Shown: in pieces, positions 60,400 to 64,000 of the stretch
How the letters are laid out: every line of letters begins with the position of its first letter
Numbering within the stretch: position 1 is the first letter of the stretch
Source of the DNA: Desulfovibrio sp.
GTDB taxonomy: Bacteria; Desulfobacterota; Desulfovibrionia; Desulfovibrionales; Desulfovibrionaceae
Length of the DNA: 64,000 bases
Direction of reading: 5' to 3'
NCBI GenBank assembly: GCA_031271265.1
Contig: JAISWB010000028.1
Location: 1 to 64,000 of the forward strand
Notes under the pieces: generated by a model
Told to the model about the DNA's origin: nothing
Seen by the model: the letters and a program-made list of their open reading frames with translations, nothing else
Database searches by the model: none
Made by a program: the position numbers and the translations under genes

Positions 60400-61554
60400 G
60401 TGAACGGCGCTTCCGAAACGGAAAAACAAAGCCCGCCCGCGAAACGCTCGCTGGGCCAACATTTTTTGCGCGACCCGAACATCGCGCGGAAAATCGTCGG
60501 ACTGCTGCGCATCACCGCCGAAGATTCCGTTCTGGAAATAGGCCCCGGCCCCGGCGCCCTGACGCGCTTTATCGCGGAACACAACCCCGCCCGCCTGCTG
60601 GTTGTGGAAAAAGACGCCCACTGGGCGGAAGCAACGGCGCACATGCTCGCCGCATACGGCCTCGTCTCATCCACCGTTGCGGAGGGAGAGGTTCCCCGCG
60701 TTGCGGAGGGGGGTAATCCACGCGCCCGGGAGGCGAAAATTTCCCGCACTGCGGACACGGAGATCCCACGCGCCGCCGAACCCGCGCCGGTCGACGCCCG
60801 CAGGCTGCGCGTCCTGCAAGCCGATGCCCTGACCCTGCCCTTTGAACACTTCTCCCCCGGTTGGAAAATTATCGGCAACCTGCCGTACAACATCGCCTCC
60901 CCCCTGCTCTGGGAATTGTTCAGCCGCATGCCCTCCCCGGCAAGGGCCGTGTTCATGCTGCAAAAAGAAGTCGGCCTGCGCCTGACGGCCGCGCCGGGCA
61001 GCCGCGCTTACGGCGCCCTCTCCGTTTGGCTGCAAAGCTTTATCAGGCCGCGCACCGCCTTCGTCGTCCCGCCCCATGTCTTTCATCCCCGGCCCAAAGT
61101 CGACTCCATGGTCCTGGTTTTTGAACAGCTTGTTCCCCGCCCCGCGGATAATGAGGATCCGGAACGCCTCCGGAGCACAGCGGACCGCCTTTTCGCTCCT
61201 GCGGACGTGCCCTGCGCCCCTGCGGACGTGCCCCGCATCACGGCGGACGTGTCTTGCGCCCCGGCAAACCCGCCCCGCGCCCCGGCCGATCCGGCCGACT
61301 CCTTGGCGGAGCCGCCCGGCGCCTCAGTTAATCTGCCCCGCGCCTCCGGACACCTGCCCTGCTCCCCGGCAGAGTTGGCCGCGGCGCTGCACGCCTGCTT
61401 CCGGATGCGCCGCAAGCAGATGGGGAGCATCGCGGCGGCCCGCGGCATCGCTCCGCACAGGTTGGAAGCTCTGGGTATAAGCGTGCGCTCGCGGCCGGAA
61501 AATCTGACCCCCGAAGAATTTCAGCGCCTTGCGGCTGCTCGCCTTTTCGTCTGA
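60400..61554 (+). CDS. rsmA: 16S rRNA dimethyladenosine transferase RsmA (KsgA) with repeat insertions
   Basis: RsmA dimethylates A1518 and A1519 of 16S rRNA. SLGQHFLRDPNIARKIV, EIGPGPGALT (SAM site), NLPYNIASPLLW (catalytic NLPY), and VPPHVFHPRPKVDSMVL are intact, and the C-terminal ACFRMRRKQMGS is present. At 384 residues it is about 110 longer than usual because of two inserts: residues 93-124 (four 24-base repeats) and about 267-322 (eight 21-base repeats). They fall between conserved blocks, so activity can be retained. GTG start at 60400. Confidence 0.9.
   Translation: MNGASETEKQSPPAKRSLGQHFLRDPNIARKIVGLLRITAEDSVLEIGPGPGALTRFIAEHNPARLLVVEKDAHWAEATAHMLAAYGLVSSTVAEGEVPRVAEGGNPRAREAKISRTADTEIPRAAEPAPVDARRLRVLQADALTLPFEHFSPGWKIIGNLPYNIASPLLWELFSRMPSPARAVFMLQKEVGLRLTAAPGSRAYGALSVWLQSFIRPRTAFVVPPHVFHPRPKVDSMVLVFEQLVPRPADNEDPERLRSTADRLFAPADVPCAPADVPRITADVSCAPANPPRAPADPADSLAEPPGASVNLPRASGHLPCSPAELAAALHACFRMRRKQMGSIAAARGIAPHRLEALGISVRSRPENLTPEEFQRLAAARLFV
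60676..60771 (+). repeat. In-frame tandem repeat, 4 x 24 bp, in rsmA
   Basis: Units at 60676, 60700, 60724 and 60748 encode VAEGEVPR, VAEGGNPR, AREAKISR and TADTEIPR. The period is exact and a multiple of three. Confidence 0.8.
61198..61365 (+). repeat. In-frame tandem repeat, 8 x 21 bp, in rsmA
   Basis: Eight 21-base units encode seven-residue blocks of the form PADVPCA, PADVPRI, TADVSCA, and so on, becoming more diverged toward the 3' end. It is a second, unrelated minisatellite in the same gene. Confidence 0.78.
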
Positions 61555-61594
61555 ACCGCGCGCCGAAAAGCGCGCCAAAAAGCGCGCGCAAAAC

Positions 61595-61623
61595 TTGACT
61601 GTCCGCAACGCGCGGTGTACATG
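61595..61623 (+). promoter_or_regulatory. Promoter candidate for the small membrane protein gene
   Basis: TTGACT (61595-61600), a 17-base spacer and TACATG (61618-61623) lie about 100 bases before the ATG at 61724. The rest of the 169-base gap has repeated GCGCGC words near 61556-61588. Confidence 0.4.
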
Positions 61624-61723
61624 ACGAAAAAGTACATCACGATGTTGTTTCCGTTCGCAGTCGGCTGCCCAACATCACAGGGAAGCGGTTTTGCTTTGAA
61701 AATCAAATAACGACAGGTGAGCC

Positions 61724-61906
61724 ATGATCCGTTACGGTGAAACCATTCACAGCATGCTGCCCCAGGACATTCCCTGGTTCCTGCCGGACCACGCCATATT
61801 CTTCGGAGTGCTGTACGCCGTCCTCGGCGTTCTCGGCCTCGGACTGACGTATGTGGTAGTCAAATCCGTGCGTCAGACCTCGTGCGGTTGCTCCGACAAG
61901 CATTAA
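61724..61906 (+). CDS. Small single-span membrane protein with Cys tail
   Basis: A 60-residue protein with one strong membrane span ([24 protein letters not shown]) and a short tail ending TSCGCSDKH, whose CxC could bind metal. AGGTGA precedes the ATG. Similar small proteins accompany respiratory genes in sulfate reducers, but I cannot name a family. Confidence 0.6.
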   Translation: MIRYGETIHSMLPQDIPWFLPDHAIFFGVLYAVLGVLGLGLTYVVVKSVRQTSCGCSDKH

Positions 61907-61986
61907 GCCGCGCCTCTCTCGGCCCGCCGGACGGGATTTCCTTGTCCCTCTTTGCCGGAGAGAGGTCCGGCGTGGCATGCAGATTT

Positions 61987-62049
61987 CATCCGGAGCCGAT
62001 TCGCAGGGACGGAGTTATCCGGCGTATGGAGCCGGATGTGGATTGAAAT
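61987..62049 (+). repeat. Dispersed hairpin repeat, family A, copy 5
   Basis: TATCCGGC-loop-GCCGGATG followed by TGGATTGAAAT, preceded by a second CATCCGG-rich part. It lies upstream of rpsU. Confidence 0.65.
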
Positions 62050-62126
62050 ACAACAAGACCGCGTCCTTTTGTGTCCGCCGCTTGCGGCGGGGTCGCGCCG
62101 CAGCTTCCCGAAAGGGGGTGATTTCT

Positions 62127-62330
62127 TTGCCCGGAGTCTATCTCAACGAAGACGATTACAGCTTTGACATAGCATTGCGCCGCTTCAAGAAGCAGGTGGA
62201 AAAAGCAGGCATTCTTTCTGAAATGAAAAAGCGCCAGCACTACGAAAAACCCAGCGTCATGCGCAAGAAGAAAAAGGCCGCTGCCCGAAAGCGCCTTATG
62301 AAAAAAATCAGAAAGATGAACATGGCCTGA
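62127..62330 (+). CDS. rpsU: Ribosomal protein S21
   Basis: The 67-residue protein has the S21 layout: [27 protein letters not shown] followed by a very basic helical tail ([23 protein letters not shown]...). S21 binds the 3' end of 16S rRNA and helps initiation. I use a TTG at 62127 because AAAGGGGGTGA lies just upstream and the S21 homology begins there; the frame is open upstream to 61977 through repeat DNA. Confidence 0.92.
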   Translation: MPGVYLNEDDYSFDIALRRFKKQVEKAGILSEMKKRQHYEKPSVMRKKKKAAARKRLMKKIRKMNMA

Positions 62331-62406
62331 GCTTTTGTCCTCCCCTGAGGAGTGAAAACATTGCAAGGTTATCGAAAATTCCTTCATGGAACGGACAATC
62401 CCCCGG

Positions 62407-62462
62407 CTTCTACCCGCCGGAGCGGACACATCCGGCGGACGGAGCCGGATGTGGATTGAAGC
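62407..62462 (+). repeat. Dispersed hairpin repeat, family A, copy 6
   Basis: CATCCGGC-loop-GCCGGATG followed by TGGATTGAAGC, preceded by CCGCCGGAGCGG. It lies between rpsU and mutS2 in a 264-base gap that shows nothing else certain. Confidence 0.7.
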
Positions 62463-62594
62463 ATCAACAATCGGAACAGTGAACACGGCCTGATGTTCCG
62501 TCCTTTCCGGGCCGGGACGCACAACGCGGACCCGGCCGGGAGAGGACGTTCCTTTCTTCCGGCAGCCGGTTTTTAAAGCCGGCGGCTTGCCCTT

Positions 62595-64000
62595 ATGGAT
62601 ACGCGCACCCTACACGCCCTTGAACTGCAAAGAGTCCTGGCTTACCTTGCCGGTTTTGCCGTGTCCGAGGCCGGTTTCCGGACCTGCCTGAACCTGCGTC
62701 CCCTGCGCAGGCAGGATTTTCCGGACGGGACGGACGGCACGGCGGCCTTTCCCGCCGTCCTGCGCCGCGAGGCTGAACTGTTCGAGCAAGGCCGGCTGTT
62801 CATCGCGCGCAGCGGTTGCGTCCTTACCCCCTTCGTCGCCGTCGACGGTCTGCTGAACGCCGCCGCCGCGCCGAACTACGCCCCGGACGCCGACGATCTC
62901 TTCGCCCTGCGCGGCCTCCTCCTGCAAGGCAAGGAAAAAGTTGCCGCCGTGCTCGACTGCCCTGCCGCCCCGGAACCCGGCTGGCCCCTCTGGGTCGAGC
63001 GTTGTCCGGCCGGTTCCATGCCGGTAAAAACACTCTCGGGTCTGAGCCGTTGCTTCTCCGACGACGGTCTGATCCGGGACGAGGCCTCGCCCGGCCTCGC
63101 GGCGGTGCGCGGCGAACTGCGCGCCCTGCATCGGCGTTGCATAAACAAGGTCAAGGATTACGTCGCCGAATACAACATCATGCATTTCCTGCAGGACGAA
63201 TTCATGACCCTGTCCTCGGACCGCTATGTCTTGCCCCTGAAAAGCAATTTCAAAGGCCGCCTGCAGGGCGTCGTTCACGGGTATTCCCGCACGGGTGAAA
63301 CCTGCCGGTTTGAACCCCTGTTCCTGGTGGAGGTCAACAACCGCCTGCAACGACTGAAACAGGAGGAAAGGGAGGAAGAACGCAAGATACTGCGCATGCT
63401 CGGCGACCTGCTCAAGGACGAATTGCCCGGCATCGGCGCCGTATACAGGTTCCTGCGCGATCTGGATGTACTCTGCGCCCGCATTGCGCTGGCGGAATGT
63501 TACGACGGACGCATGGCGGACTTTGCCGAAGACAGGGGTTTTCTGCTGCGCTCCGCCCGCCATCCCCTGCTGCTTCTGGAAAGCTCACCCGCGGCGCGCG
63601 CGGCCCTGCGCCGCACGGAACAGTGTCTGATCGACGCGGGCCGCGGGCCGGAGGCATCGGCGGAACAGGACCGCGCAGCCGCGCCTGCTCCTCCCGGCGC
63701 GCCCGCCGCCGTTGTGCCGTCCGACATAGAACTGCCGCCCGAACGCCGCGCCCTGATCATCAGCGGCGGCAATGCCGGGGGCAAGACCGTCTGCCTGAAA
63801 AGCGCGGGACTGATCGCCCTGATGAGCCTCTGTTCCCTGCCGGTCCCCGTTGCGGCGGGCAGCGTGATGCCGCCGTGGCGCAACATACGGGCCTTTATAG
63901 GCGATGCGCAGAGTCTGGAAGAGCATGTTTCCACGTTCACGGCCCAGATTGAGCGCCTGGCGCGCATCTGGCCGGAACTGTCCGATGCCGACCTGATCCT
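62595..64000 (+). CDS. mutS2: MutS2-family ATPase (partial, C-terminus beyond the window)
   Basis: The visible 468 residues open DTRTLHALELQRVLAYLAGFAVSEAG, typical of MutS2, and continue through the core (NKVKDYVAEYN, YVLPLKSNFKGRLQGVVHGYSRTGETCRFEP, ILRMLGDLLKDELP) to the ATPase (ALIISGGNAGGKTVCLKSAGLIALM, then FIGDAQSLEEHVSTFTAQ). The Walker A reads GGNAGGKT rather than the usual GPNxGGKT. MutS2 acts on branched DNA or on collided ribosomes; the Smr domain would lie past the edge. There is no strong ribosome-binding site before the ATG at 62595. Confidence 0.88.
   Translation, partial: MDTRTLHALELQRVLAYLAGFAVSEAGFRTCLNLRPLRRQDFPDGTDGTAAFPAVLRREAELFEQGRLFIARSGCVLTPFVAVDGLLNAAAAPNYAPDADDLFALRGLLLQGKEKVAAVLDCPAAPEPGWPLWVERCPAGSMPVKTLSGLSRCFSDDGLIRDEASPGLAAVRGELRALHRRCINKVKDYVAEYNIMHFLQDEFMTLSSDRYVLPLKSNFKGRLQGVVHGYSRTGETCRFEPLFLVEVNNRLQRLKQEEREEERKILRMLGDLLKDELPGIGAVYRFLRDLDVLCARIALAECYDGRMADFAEDRGFLLRSARHPLLLLESSPAARAALRRTEQCLIDAGRGPEASAEQDRAAAPAPPGAPAAVVPSDIELPPERRALIISGGNAGGKTVCLKSAGLIALMSLCSLPVPVAAGSVMPPWRNIRAFIGDAQSLEEHVSTFTAQIERLARIWPELSDADLI

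Overview
The window looks like a chromosomal segment of a sulfate-reducing Desulfobacterota bacterium, most likely Desulfovibrionaceae. The indications are high GC, a tetraheme c3-like cytochrome, a CbiK-type cobaltochelatase, a DUF4911 protein, a che operon with HEAT-repeat and ParA-like members, and a complete GAK gene set. Assignments come from reading translated sequence by eye; no database search was possible.

Layout. 1-1071: toxin-antitoxin debris (a partial HTH gene, hicB and a chimeric toxin remnant). 1124-4473: a three-gene surface-sugar operon (epimerase, fused nucleotidyltransferase/heptose phosphatase, GT2), followed by a MITE-like element. 4927-9698: housekeeping genes cbiK, DUF4911, mtaB, coaD, rsmD and a methyltransferase. 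9874-19124: chemotaxis operon transcribed cheB, HEAT, cheR, parA-like, cheW, cheY, cheA. 19309-19687: tRNA-Pro, a terminator and a small ORF. 19724-25828: folD, eno, coaX, metK and an SLC13 transporter. 25978-29046: a helicase fused to an exonuclease domain (YprA/YprB-like). 29332-36331: GAK system (two amphi-Trp proteins, PHP-like, PhoU-kinase fusion, ATP-grasp, HprK-like, CofD-like). 36351-41414: CoA-transferase, HpcH/HpaI aldolase, zinc ribbon, gpmI, rsfS.

41644-52290 is the most unusual part: a long minus-strand run with a Rieske protein, cytochrome b and a cytochrome b/c fusion, then a Sec-exported NosZ-like beta-propeller with a complete CuA domain, then a second cytochrome b pair with no Rieske gene and an altered PEWY motif, then a YtkA/FixH-like Met-rich protein, two FtsX permeases, an ABC ATPase, an NTF2-like protein and a membrane-anchored Asp-box propeller. 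I read it as a quinol-driven periplasmic copper-enzyme respiratory chain with its own assembly or transport machinery. N2O is the obvious candidate substrate, but one CuZ-ligand position is changed and no NosD or NosL was seen. An XRE regulator lies divergently upstream.

52879-60181 is an iron-uptake cluster (FTR1 permease, P19-like protein, DUF2318 protein, two FtsX permeases, ATPase) ending in a tetraheme cytochrome, with a recognisable promoter and a palindromic operator. 60400-64000 holds rsmA, a small membrane protein, rpsU and the start of mutS2.

Two features recur across the window. One is a set of dispersed hairpin repeats, including a family of six copies that ends like a type I-C CRISPR repeat. 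The other is frame-preserving minisatellites inside housekeeping genes (mtaB, rsmA, an ABC ATPase tail).
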